From NCBI GenBank assembly GCA_964453525.1, contig CAYVOV010000019.1, positions 1 through 64,000 on the forward strand: DNA of 64,000 bases, given 5' to 3'. Under the pieces are notes generated by a model. It saw nothing but the letters and a program-made list of their open reading frames with translations, did not search any database and was not told the DNA's origin. Positions 8,426 through 16,740 of the stretch are shown in pieces (the stretch's first letter is position 1; every line of letters begins with the position of its first letter). This DNA is from CAYVOV01 sp964453525. GTDB lineage: Bacteria; Chloroflexota; Dehalococcoidia; Dehalococcoidales; UBA2162. The translations under genes and the position numbers were made by a program.

Positions 8426-9844
8426 CTACCGCGCAACGAAATTTGTGACGGTGTATCCCTGTTCTTCATCGGCCATCATCTGTGAGACATCGATAAAGAA
8501 AGTTGTAGGATACCCCATCTGGGCGTTGTAGGTCACATCGATAGTGTCCGCTTTTTGCTCGAAATCGCCTTTGCCGGCATACGCGTTTTTCAGCATCGTG
8601 AACAGCTTATCAATCGTGTCCGCGTTATCGAACTTGCCCTCGGTGACAGACGCTCCACTGGATACATATGTAACGGAAACAGCGATTCCATTACGCACCT
8701 GTATGTTGACGGGTCCACGCCAATCCTCCGGCGCGAAAGCTTGGCGCTCAAGAATAAAATCATAATCCCTCAATCCCTGGTCTTTCCAGAGTTTTTCACT
8801 GGTAGTCAGTTCTTCAGGATAATCCACCACTCCTCTCACAAGTACCTCTTTGGCGTTAACCTGTGCCGGATATGATTCCATAACAGCGCCTTTGAACCAC
8901 ACTTCTACAATTTGTCCGGTCTGTAATGAATTAAATGGTATGGTGTAGTGATCTTGTCCATCAAATTCGTAGATTGGTGTACGCTTTTCAATTGTCACCC
9001 AAAATTTGTCCGAGGTGTTATTTGGCTGCTCCAGTTCTACGAGTATTCGCCCGTTAACAGTTTCACTATTAATTGGGTCGATTTGAGTGACCATACCGGT
9101 AATATCCGATTCCTCTCTGATTATGACATCATCAGGGTCTATCCCGTCAGAAAGTTCTTTTTGAGTAAACATGTCCCACTTATTATCCATAGAGGCATAA
9201 GTAATCTCTCCCTGCTCAATTGTTATGGATACCTCGTGGGGTGTTATTACCTCAGCAAGCATCCTGCCTGTACGGTCACCATACCCTGCATGTGCACTCT
9301 CAAATCTAACAATAAATGTCCACGTGTAGGGAATAGAAATTTCGATACTGCCAGTTAGCTCTAAAGTATCTTCAATACCATCAAATACAAAGGTTGGGCT
9401 ATGTCTAACATACTCTAGAGCAATATTCTGGCTATCCTCCTTGGTCAGTTGCTCAAGAGGGTTAAGCTCGGTCACAGTCCCATTTGCGTTGACATTCCCT
9501 TTCCAGTGCCAGCCGGACTTCATATTAATAATAACCACGTCATAAACGGTATTTTCAGGGAGGACTACTGGATAGGAAACCGTCACCATCCACTCGCTTG
9601 AGATGAACTCCCTTGTCTGCCCACCGATCAATCCTTCAGGAGTGGTATTATGTTCCTGCCATGTTAGACCTTTACCTGGTACGCTGTCAGTATACCGATT
9701 ATCTAAATAGGACAACGCAGCATCTCGAGCCTCGCTGGCATTTTGGATGTTACCGAGTTGGCTAGCACAGCTGACCAGGAATGTGAAGATGAGTACCGCT
9801 GCGCTTAATATTAAAGTAGTCGTGAATAGTTTTTTCTTTGACAA
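8426..9844 (-). CDS. Lipoprotein with DUF6174-like C-terminal domain
   Basis: 472 residues starting at TTG; the strong GGAGGT about five bases upstream decides the start. A lipoprotein signal ends LVSC (Cys26). The middle (residues ~245-330, VTQIDPINSETVNGRILVE, then GQIVEVWFKG) resembles a small beta domain of the DUF3221 kind. The C-terminal 110 residues (LWKDQGLRDYDFILERQ, then VNIQVRNGIAVSV) resemble DUF6174. Both assignments are from memory of sequence style. No catalytic residues are evident. It is probably an envelope protein carried by the island. Confidence 0.6.
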   Translation of the reverse strand: MSKKKLFTTTLILSAAVLIFTFLVSCASQLGNIQNASEARDAALSYLDNRYTDSVPGKGLTWQEHNTTPEGLIGGQTREFISSEWMVTVSYPVVLPENTVYDVVIINMKSGWHWKGNVNANGTVTELNPLEQLTKEDSQNIALEYVRHSPTFVFDGIEDTLELTGSIEISIPYTWTFIVRFESAHAGYGDRTGRMLAEVITPHEVSITIEQGEITYASMDNKWDMFTQKELSDGIDPDDVIIREESDITGMVTQIDPINSETVNGRILVELEQPNNTSDKFWVTIEKRTPIYEFDGQDHYTIPFNSLQTGQIVEVWFKGAVMESYPAQVNAKEVLVRGVVDYPEELTTSEKLWKDQGLRDYDFILERQAFAPEDWRGPVNIQVRNGIAVSVTYVSSGASVTEGKFDNADTIDKLFTMLKNAYAGKGDFEQKADTIDVTYNAQMGYPTTFFIDVSQMMADEEQGYTVTNFVAR

Positions 9845-10342
9845 ATTGACCTCCGTTGCTAATTTCTATGTCCTAATATATATAACGATAATAACCAGTA
9901 TTGGATAGTAGCCAGCTAAAATAAATATTTAGTTAATCATACTTGCTGTTTTAAAATAATATAATTGTATGGCCTTTGTATGTAACTTCAATCACACTGA
10001 TTCACATGTACGCGTTCAAATGTTTGCCCAGTTGTAACAAAGAAGTATATTGTTACATATCACATCACTTGAACGTGGTGACCATAATGTCAAACGATTG
10101 CACGAAATAGAGTATTCCTATCTAACCAGATGAAACGGTTGAAAATATTTATTACGTGGGATTTCTCCCGTAGAGTTGCAATATTGGAACCCTCGAAGTC
10201 AATCGGTATCACCGGTTCAACAAAATGGGGGAATTGTTGAAATTTCAGATAGCAGCTGATTTGTAATCAAGTTTTAATTCTTGACTTCGCTGTCCTTTTT
10301 AGCAACAATGTCAGAAACGACACCTGAAAAAGGAGGCTGAAC
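9845..10342. other. Intergenic, no gene seen
   Basis: About 500 AT-rich bases without a convincing frame. The right end (AAAGGAGG at 10329-10336) is the ribosome site of the next small ORF. Confidence 0.35.
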
Positions 10343-10534
10343 GTGAGAAAACAAAGGGCACCTGCTTTACCAAATTCCACTACCTTCCAGCAGCTTTGGG
10401 ACGCCCTTGGCTCAAGGCTGATTGAATCCGCACAGGGGAACCTGCTTTACACGCAGGGGGTCAGAGGTTCAAGTCCTCTAATGCCCCCGGGCTGGACTCG
10501 AACCTCCAACCGGCTGATTAAGAGTCAGCCGTAA
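10343..10534 (+). CDS. Small conserved ORF, copy 3, running into tRNA pieces
   Basis: It starts at GTG with AAAGGAGG six bases away. The first 36 residues match copy 2 almost exactly (RAPALP, STTFQQLW, QGNLLYT). After that the frame reads through a tRNA T-arm on the plus strand and a tRNA-Lys piece on the minus strand, giving about 27 residues that are certainly not the native tail. The real gene probably stopped near here before an integration event, as copy 2 does at residue 40. Confidence 0.45.
   Translation: MRKQRAPALPNSTTFQQLWDALGSRLIESAQGNLLYTQGVRGSSPLMPPGWTRTSNRLIKSQP
10453..10490 (+). pseudogene. tRNA 3' piece (T-arm and acceptor)
   Basis: AGAGG-TTCAAGT-CCTCT (10463-10479) is a perfect T-arm, followed by an acceptor-like AATGCCCCC. 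There is no anticodon arm on this strand; the small ORF takes its place. This is the layout left when an element integrates in the T-arm of a tRNA gene. Isotype unknown. Confidence 0.5.
10484..10532 (-). pseudogene. Partial tRNA-Lys(CUU), 5' part missing
   Basis: On the minus strand there is a six-pair anticodon stem around loop CTCTTAA (anticodon CTT, Lys), a normal variable loop, and a T-arm GGAGG-TTCGAGT-CCAGC with two mismatched pairs. The D-arm and 5' acceptor are absent. The mismatches begin exactly beyond the T-loop, as if the last part came from a different tRNA gene. It reads as a recombined attachment-site remnant rather than a working tRNA. Confidence 0.6.
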
Positions 10535-10616
10535 CTATCCAAATAGAGAAATAGCGTAGATGTCTAATACATATTCGATAAATGTGATGGGTATAGAATT
10601 CATATTCAATAATTTT

Positions 10617-11198
10617 TTAACTTGTTGCTTTTAACCTTTCTTTGTCTATTGCTATTCGTCCCTCTTCTTTAGATATTACAAGTCGTGTGTTATCCTCCAC
10701 TGTTAATATTTCGCTAATAAAACGATTCACCTGCTCAGGGGAGTTCCCATAGAATTTTTCTGCTAAATATACGAGTTGTAATGCCGCATCCAAACGACTT
10801 TCTATCTCCTTCCGTATTCCACGCAACCTATTATCAAACAGTTCCTCATACAATAGACTCAATACACCCAGAGGCTTTTGCATTCTCAGTATTATTTGAT
10901 CTTCAGAAATACCAAAATAATTAGCAAGTACCTTTATATCCCAAAAACTTAATCCTAACTTGTCGTCTAAATATTTATTTAGAACGAGAGCAACGGCCTG
11001 CCTTTTTTGTTTTTTCCAGTCTTCGTAATATCTCAGCAATGTCTTCATCGATATATCTGCATCTATCAGCCTCTTCTTGAATATTTCGGAAGGTCGATAT
11101 CCTTTATCAAACAAATCAAATGCCTGTCGTCTTGCCGAACGTTTAGGTTTTTCAACTATAGTTGGGTTCTTTTTTGATTTATGAATAAATCCCAGCAT
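10617..11198 (-). CDS. Island protein with HTH-like N-terminus, unknown
   Basis: 193 residues, basic. The N-terminal third (ARRQAFDLFDKGYRPSEIFK, then ISMKTLLRYYEDWKKQ) has the look of a resolvase-type helix-turn-helix. The rest is helical, with a segment NYFGISEDQIILRM that may be a second helical DNA-binding part. Its ATG has GGAGG seven bases upstream. It lies 61 bp downstream of the broken recombinase on the same strand, so a role in excision or element control is plausible but not shown. Confidence 0.55.
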   Translation of the reverse strand: MLGFIHKSKKNPTIVEKPKRSARRQAFDLFDKGYRPSEIFKKRLIDADISMKTLLRYYEDWKKQKRQAVALVLNKYLDDKLGLSFWDIKVLANYFGISEDQIILRMQKPLGVLSLLYEELFDNRLRGIRKEIESRLDAALQLVYLAEKFYGNSPEQVNRFISEILTVEDNTRLVISKEEGRIAIDKERLKATS

Positions 11199-11259
11199 TT
11201 CTTTCCTCCGTATCTATTATTTATATAATGATTAACAAAACATCCTTTCTTTTATTTAT

Positions 11260-12197
11260 TTAGAACTGTATATTCAATAGTGCTACTGGAGAAAATTCTT
11301 TCATCTTTTTCTCGACATCGGAGTAAGCAATTTTGGCGTAATGACGGGTCATTTCCATCGTTGCGTGTCCCAAAATACTTTGAAGTGTGCGTTCATCCCC
11401 ACCGTTGCGGATGAACTGTATTGCATAAGAATAACGAAGTATATGAGGAGTACAAACAGTAGTGATTCCTGCTTTTTTTACGTACTCATGCATGCGATGT
11501 GCGAAGTAGAAGCGGGTTAGAGGCCGTCCGTCCTTATGAGTAAAGAAACAGTCTGAAGTCATTTGGGACCTATACTGGCGGGCATATTTGAAGAGTGCCT
11601 TATACACTTTAGAACTCATGAAGAGGGTACGTTCTTTCTTCCCTTTACCGATAACTTTAATCTGTCCTGAATCAAAGTTGACGTTGCCCTCGGGAAGATT
11701 AAGAAGTTCGCTAACGCGGGCTCCGGTGTCATACATGGTTGAAATGATGCAAATGTCCCGGTAGCCTTTAAAGGTATTCCTTGGGATTACTCTTAGAAGG
11801 TTATGTCTTCAGGTGTTAGAGGTACGACAATCCTCTCCGTAGCAGCTGGAGGTTTAACTTGTACCATTGGATTGTCAGTTATGAAATTCTCTTGTTTAAG
11901 CCAGGACCAGAACGAGCGTATGCTGCGGACATATGATGCGATAGCATTATCAGTTAGTTTGCCGTGGTCTTGCTTAATCGTGGGGTGACCAAACCACTTG
12001 GGTTTGTTCTGAAGATAGCGTATATATCTTCTTAGATTTTCTGCCTTTACTTCCTTTACATCTGGGCATCCCCCAAGAAAATAATCAAACTTTGAGACAG
12101 CCGCCTTTACAGATTGAATGTGTCGTTCGGACTTGTTTTCGGCTGCTGCAAACTTCTCATATATAAAAATAAAATCGCCAAGACTATCTGCATCCAT
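11260..12197 (-). pseudogene. Tyrosine recombinase, frameshifted
   Basis: Two frames together make one XerC/D-like integrase of about 310 residues. The first (11793-12197) has the SAM-like N-terminal domain and ends at ITF. The second (11260-11736) has the catalytic residues: Arg in TGARVSEL, Lys in GKGKKER, HILRYSYA (HxxR), and His-Tyr in GHATMEMTRHY. Between them the second frame is open without a start (LRVIPRNTFKGYRD), so one base is missing near 11795, at the TTCTAA. No classical slippery heptamer is present, so mutation is more likely than programmed frameshifting. Confidence 0.8.
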
Positions 12198-12508
12198 CTC
12201 TCTATATGGCTAGATGGGTTTACTATCAGACAATCCTGACGTGCCGTTTTCGGCTCGGCCAAGCTTATACCATTACACCCACCGCTTGTAAGGATAGAAC
12301 CTTTACTGTCGCATACGGGGCCTTTGGTCTGATCGATTAATTCGGTTTTCTAAGTGTTATCCCTAGCCAACCTCCTTCATAGTGTTAATATATTAATACC
12401 TCAAAATGACTTAAAAATCAAGTTTCGATCTCGTGCCGCTTAAGCTTGTAGACCCAGTTACTAAGTTTTAGAATTAGCACAAAGTACCTCGCCCAACTTT
12501 CTACTTGA
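12198..12508. other. Gap between recombinases, no gene seen
   Basis: About 310 bases with no convincing frame, tRNA piece or strong hairpin. It would be the upstream region of the frameshifted recombinase. Confidence 0.35.
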
Positions 12509-13486
12509 TCACCGCTTGGACTTAACCATTATTATATTGTCAACGGGTGAGTATTTACGGTGCTGTTTTGATACGTCGTCCATCGCCAGATTTACATACG
12601 CCTTAACCATTTCCAGACTGCTATGCCCCAGAATCCTCTGTAACGAAAAAATATCTCCGCCTTGCATTAGGTATTGCTTGGCAAAAGTATGGCGGAATGT
12701 ATGTGCTGAACATCTCACTCCTGCAATACCAGCCCTCTCCCCCAATCGTGATATCATCAATCGTATAGCCCCTCGTTTAAGTGGATTACCATCGGTTGTT
12801 AAGAAGAGGTTTGTATTCTCTGGTATACATGGCTCAGCTCTAAAGGAACTGATATAGCGCCAGAGTTGACGTCTGACCTGAGTGCCGGTCGGGACAATCC
12901 TTTCCTTATTTCCTTTTCCGGTTACTAACAGGCAGGACTGCTTGAAGTCAACATTTTCAGTCTTTAGATTAGCCAGTTCTGATAGTCTTATACCTGTATC
13001 GAGAAGCAAGAGAACAATTGTGTAATCGCGGAAAGTGCGTGGTTTGTTTAGATCCAATTTTCTGATCATTCTTTCTATCTGATCGGGACTGAATGTAGCA
13101 ATAACCTTACGAGGTACCTTTGGTATCCTGATTTTCTCCATCGGATTGCTTTGAATATAGCCTTCAACTACCAACCAGGACCAGAATGCCTTAATGGTTC
13201 TAACATAGCCTTGAACCGAAAAAGGAGATAATCGCTTTTCATCTTTGGTGTATGGGCTGCTTTCCCACCTCGTAACTTCATTCTGGAGGTGATAGATGAA
13301 GTTACGTACTTCTTGTATGCTGATGTCTTCGATTGATTCCGGTAATTGCCGGTTCCTGAGAAATTGAAGAAAGCGCCTGAGGTTGCTGGCATACCAGTCG
13401 ATCGTCCTCTGGCTTCTCCCTTCTGTGGCAAGGCAGATACCATGATTTTGTATCAGAGCATCAAAGGTTGGCAGTTTTGGCTTCAT
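12509..13486 (-). CDS. Tyrosine recombinase/integrase (XerC/D-like)
   Basis: About 325 residues. The N-terminal core-binding domain (to about 130) is followed by the catalytic domain, with Arg in DTGIRLSEL, Lys in GKGNKER, HTFRHTF (HxxR), and GHSSLEMVKAYVNL with the second His and the nucleophile Tyr. All catalytic residues are present, so it looks active. The ATG at 13486 is preferred over 13501 because GGAGGGG lies seven bases before it. A 3' tRNA-Lys piece begins about 100 bp upstream of its start, the usual place for an attachment site. Confidence 0.9.
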   Translation of the reverse strand: MKPKLPTFDALIQNHGICLATEGRSQRTIDWYASNLRRFLQFLRNRQLPESIEDISIQEVRNFIYHLQNEVTRWESSPYTKDEKRLSPFSVQGYVRTIKAFWSWLVVEGYIQSNPMEKIRIPKVPRKVIATFSPDQIERMIRKLDLNKPRTFRDYTIVLLLLDTGIRLSELANLKTENVDFKQSCLLVTGKGNKERIVPTGTQVRRQLWRYISSFRAEPCIPENTNLFLTTDGNPLKRGAIRLMISRLGERAGIAGVRCSAHTFRHTFAKQYLMQGGDIFSLQRILGHSSLEMVKAYVNLAMDDVSKQHRKYSPVDNIIMVKSKR

Positions 13487-13588
13487 TTTCGACCCCTCCA
13501 TTTTTTCGAATCAGGTGCTCAAATGGGGCCGAAATTTCGGGGAATTCCTGAAAATCGGGGAGATTTAGCTTCAAAATGAGGGTTTTAT

Positions 13589-13650
13589 AGGCCGTGCAGG
13601 TCTCGAACCTGCGACACCCTGATTAAAAGTCAGGTGCTCTACCATTTAAG
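13589..13650 (-). pseudogene. Partial tRNA-Lys(UUU), 3' portion
   Basis: On the minus strand there is an anticodon arm CCTGA-CTTTTAA-TCAGG (anticodon TTT, Lys), variable loop GTGTC, perfect T-arm GCAGG-TTCGAGA-CCTGC and acceptor ACGGCCT. The D-arm 3' half (GGTAGAGC) is there, but its partner and the 5' acceptor (expected AGGCCGT) are replaced by AT-rich sequence. This is a 3'-only tRNA piece, the signature of an att site made by integration into a tRNA gene. Confidence 0.75.
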
Positions 13651-13709
13651 ACCAATTGATAAAATTATAAGAATAAGGAAAATAGTTAGAATAATCAGAA
13701 ATTACTAAA

Positions 13710-15392
13710 CTATGCAATAGGATCCTTTGGGCAACGTTCACAATAGTAATGGATATAATCTCCACGCTCGAGGTTCAAGTCAAGATAATCCCTAATCTCT
13801 TTCTCAAATTTACGAATTTGTAACAAGAGATCTATCAGTGATGTTACTTCTTGTTTTCTTTTAAAATCATCAACCATTTTTTGATATTTCTTGATATAAT
13901 CTTCTGCACTCTCAGCCAAAAGCACGAAGTTGCTCCCGGATTTAATCGTCGATTTAGCGAACAGATATTCAAGCCCATATATTGGACTCTCGCCCGAATC
14001 GATGGCTAATTCGATTTCAGCTCTTTGAGATTGGCAATTAAATATCTCAAAAAAAGGCTGGGCAAAATCCCAGACTAAACATGGACCAGATAGTTCGTTC
14101 GGGGCTCCATTGAAATAAGTGAGACTGAATTCTATTTCCCCTTGTTTAATTATCTTCTCTCTCAATATCTCATGGCTGATCAAGTATTTCACGTACTTAG
14201 ACTTCCATTTCTCATAGATTTCCCATAAAGTAGAATCCGGTATATGTTGTTTTAACAGTGTAAAGTGTGCATCTTCTTCGAGGTCTCTCATTGGGTTAGC
14301 TATGAGATAGTAATGTGATGTCTGAACAGATGCTATGTCCAAAGCATGGATTCGGTTTCTTCGAGTTTCAATCTGCGATTGGATAATATTGAGGTGTTCT
14401 CGCCGTTTTTCTTGTAAAAGAGGGTCTAACTGTATCGTCTCTATAGTCTTTTTCTTCGAATTGTCCGTTCTTTCTTTTAAAACACTATTTTCACCTTCGG
14501 TCTGAAGGTCTGATACCCCGAGTTTGTTTATTGCATCCCGCATTGATCCTGGCCGAAGGCCAAGATATAATGATGTGGTTTCAAGGTTTTCGTGCCCTAA
14601 TAATTCTTTTACTACCTTTATGGGTACTCCTTTTTCGATAAGTTGTTCGGCGAAGTGATGACGAAAAGAATGGGGGTGCAGCTGTACATTTGCCTTCCTT
14701 GCCCAAACCCGAATCAAATCTGTAATTGACCGGTCGGCAAGACCAAAAATTTTGTCGGTAGGTTTTTTCGTTTTTAGATACTCTTCTAACATTATAACTA
14801 GGGAATCTTCCAAGGGAATTGAGCGATCCTTCTCACCCTTTCCGTTTCGAACGATCACCATCTGTTGCTTGAGCAGGATATCATTGGTTTTCAAGGAGGC
14901 AAGCTCACCTCGACGTAGACCAGTCTTGGTGGCAAACCTGACCAGTAAGATATCCCGAGCAATGGTAGCCTTGTGGTTTTTCTTCGCCCGCATTGTATCG
15001 ATTAGGCGTTCGATATCAGCCGGATCAACATACTGAGGAAGTGATTTTGGTTTGACCGGTCTTATATCTAGGTCCTCACCGTACCATGACATGAAACCAC
15101 GCAATATACCTGCATAGCGTACCAGTGTTGCCCGCGAGCGGTTGGCGTATTGGGCCAAGAACTGTGTTACCAGTTCGGTTGAGGGTGGGAATTCTCCTAG
15201 GAAGTTGTGGAGTTTATCCAGAAGTTCACTGTATTGAATAACCTGGCCGGGAGAAAGTCTAACCTTCAGGTAGTCATAGTAGAGAGCAAAAAGCTCTTGG
15301 TTGGTCTTTTTTCGGAGGGAAAGTCGGCGCTTCGCTCTGTCGTCCAAAAGAACCTCCAACAGTTCTCTTACACTCAGATTTTCAATGACCAA
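13710..15392 (-). CDS. Tyrosine recombinase with long C-terminal extension
   Basis: 560 residues from a TTG six bases beyond the tRNA-Ala 3' end. Residues 1-125 form the core-binding domain. Residues ~130-300 are catalytic, with Arg in TKTGLRRGEL, Lys in GKGEKDR, HPHSFRHHF (HxxR), and GHENLETTSLYLGL with His and the Tyr. The remaining ~260 residues are not part of the usual integrase; they are charged and helical and end with YYCERCPKD. No in-frame ATG lies near the start, so translation may begin at TTG or use sequence inside the tRNA. Its position suggests the attachment site is tRNA-Ala. Confidence 0.85.
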   Translation of the reverse strand: MVIENLSVRELLEVLLDDRAKRRLSLRKKTNQELFALYYDYLKVRLSPGQVIQYSELLDKLHNFLGEFPPSTELVTQFLAQYANRSRATLVRYAGILRGFMSWYGEDLDIRPVKPKSLPQYVDPADIERLIDTMRAKKNHKATIARDILLVRFATKTGLRRGELASLKTNDILLKQQMVIVRNGKGEKDRSIPLEDSLVIMLEEYLKTKKPTDKIFGLADRSITDLIRVWARKANVQLHPHSFRHHFAEQLIEKGVPIKVVKELLGHENLETTSLYLGLRPGSMRDAINKLGVSDLQTEGENSVLKERTDNSKKKTIETIQLDPLLQEKRREHLNIIQSQIETRRNRIHALDIASVQTSHYYLIANPMRDLEEDAHFTLLKQHIPDSTLWEIYEKWKSKYVKYLISHEILREKIIKQGEIEFSLTYFNGAPNELSGPCLVWDFAQPFFEIFNCQSQRAEIELAIDSGESPIYGLEYLFAKSTIKSGSNFVLLAESAEDYIKKYQKMVDDFKRKQEVTSLIDLLLQIRKFEKEIRDYLDLNLERGDYIHYYCERCPKDPIA

Positions 15393-15398
15393 GTCTAA

Positions 15399-15474
15399 TG
15401 GTGGAGCTGAGGGGACTTGAACCCCTGACCTCCTCCGTGCAAAGGAGGCGCTCTCCCAGCTGAGCTACAGCCCC
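15399..15474 (-). tRNA. tRNA-Ala(UGC)
   Basis: A full cloverleaf on the minus strand: acceptor GGGGCTG/CAGCTCC, D-arm GCTC...GAGC, anticodon arm CCTCC-TTTGCAC-GGAGG (anticodon TGC, Ala), T-arm AGGGG-TTCAAGT-CCCCT, and an encoded CCA end. It looks functional. An integrase starts six bases past the 3' end, so this is probably the attachment site marking the right border of the island. Confidence 0.95.
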
Positions 15475-15644
15475 ATCGCTTAAATATTATAGCAGCAACC
15501 GGGTACTATCACAATTCAAAGTATCTGGATTTCCCTGAGTAAAGATGCTATTATTCTATAAAGTAAACCAGGCTACCACAGAAGGAGGTGATAGCTTATA
15601 CATATTGCATTCAGTATCCACACAAATACCAAGGAGGTTTGCAG

Positions 15645-16685
15645 GTGAAGAAGAAAAGAACATGGGGAATAATTATCGCCGTTTGTCTGGTACTTATACT
15701 GGCCATGGGTTTACCGCTTCTAAGCGGCTGCGGGCAGGAAGTTGAGCTTAAAATAGGATTAACCCAGTTTGCCACTCATCCCGCCGCTGACGCCGGCAGG
15801 ATTGGCTTTATGGACGCTCTATCCGATAATGGTTTTGTTCAGCCCGGAGAGCAATGTCCGGAAGGAGTAACCAGAACAGACGTTGAATTTGATTATCAAA
15901 ATCCGGAGGGCGACCCAACCACAGAACAGACAATCGCCCAGAAGTTTGTTAACGACAAAGTAGATATGATATTCAGTTTCGGCACCCGCATCAGCCAGCA
16001 ATGTGTTAATGCAGCTAAGGGAACTGATATCCCTGTTGTTTTTTGTGCCATTACCGACCCGGTGGCAGCAGAACTGGTAAGCGACTGGCACCACCCGAAT
16101 GAAAACGTAACCGGGACCAGTGATAAGATAGAGGTTGACAGTAATGTCGAACTGATTCTGGATATTGTCCCCGGGCTTAAGAAGCTGGGCACTCTTTACA
16201 ATTCCGGCGAAGTTAATTCCGTGGTGCTTAACGATGAGCTAAAAGAAGTCTGTGCTGATAGGGGTATCGAGCTTACCGAGGTAACGGTTTCAACAAGCGC
16301 TGAAGTTCAGACAGCCGCTCAATCGCTGGTAGGCAAAGTGGATGCAATCTGGATTGGCACGGATAATACTGTGGTTTCCGGGCTCGAGGCGCTGATAAAA
16401 GTTTGTGAAGATAATCAGATTCCATTCTTCCCATCGGATGACCCATCAATTGAGAAGGGTGGTATAGCCACACTAGGATTCGACTACTATGATGTCGGCT
16501 ACCAGACCGGTCTTATGGCAGTCAGGATTCTTAAAGGTACCCCTGCCTCTGCAATTGATGTTGAGTTAGGTAATATATTCACCTACACCGTAAATACAAA
16601 AGCGGCCGAGATTTACAGCGTTACAATACCCCAGTCTATTCTTGATAAAGCAGGAACTGTCTATACTGAAGTACGCCATAAATAA
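15645..16685 (+). CDS. ABC transporter substrate-binding lipoprotein (TrpX-like)
   Basis: About 346 residues from a GTG that has AAGGAGG seven bases upstream; earlier in-frame starts lack a site. A lipoprotein signal ends LLSGC. The body is a type-1 periplasmic-binding fold of the COG2984 kind: KIGLTQFATHPAADAGRIGF, DMIFSFGTRISQQ, and a late TLGFDYYDVGYQTG. It captures a small ligand outside the membrane for the permease and ATPase genes that follow. Relatives are linked to aromatic amino acids in some bacteria; the ligand here is not known. No T-box leader is visible. Confidence 0.85.
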   Translation: MKKKRTWGIIIAVCLVLILAMGLPLLSGCGQEVELKIGLTQFATHPAADAGRIGFMDALSDNGFVQPGEQCPEGVTRTDVEFDYQNPEGDPTTEQTIAQKFVNDKVDMIFSFGTRISQQCVNAAKGTDIPVVFCAITDPVAAELVSDWHHPNENVTGTSDKIEVDSNVELILDIVPGLKKLGTLYNSGEVNSVVLNDELKEVCADRGIELTEVTVSTSAEVQTAAQSLVGKVDAIWIGTDNTVVSGLEALIKVCEDNQIPFFPSDDPSIEKGGIATLGFDYYDVGYQTGLMAVRILKGTPASAIDVELGNIFTYTVNTKAAEIYSVTIPQSILDKAGTVYTEVRHK

Positions 16686-16740
16686 ATCTTTAAAATTTGA
16701 TATTTCTTTCTTCTAGTCTTTAAAGGGAGGAAGCACACGT

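Noticed and set aside
15475..15644. Possible T-box leader before the TrpX-like gene
   Set aside because: The gap is short and has no TGGNACC-type box or specifier hairpin.
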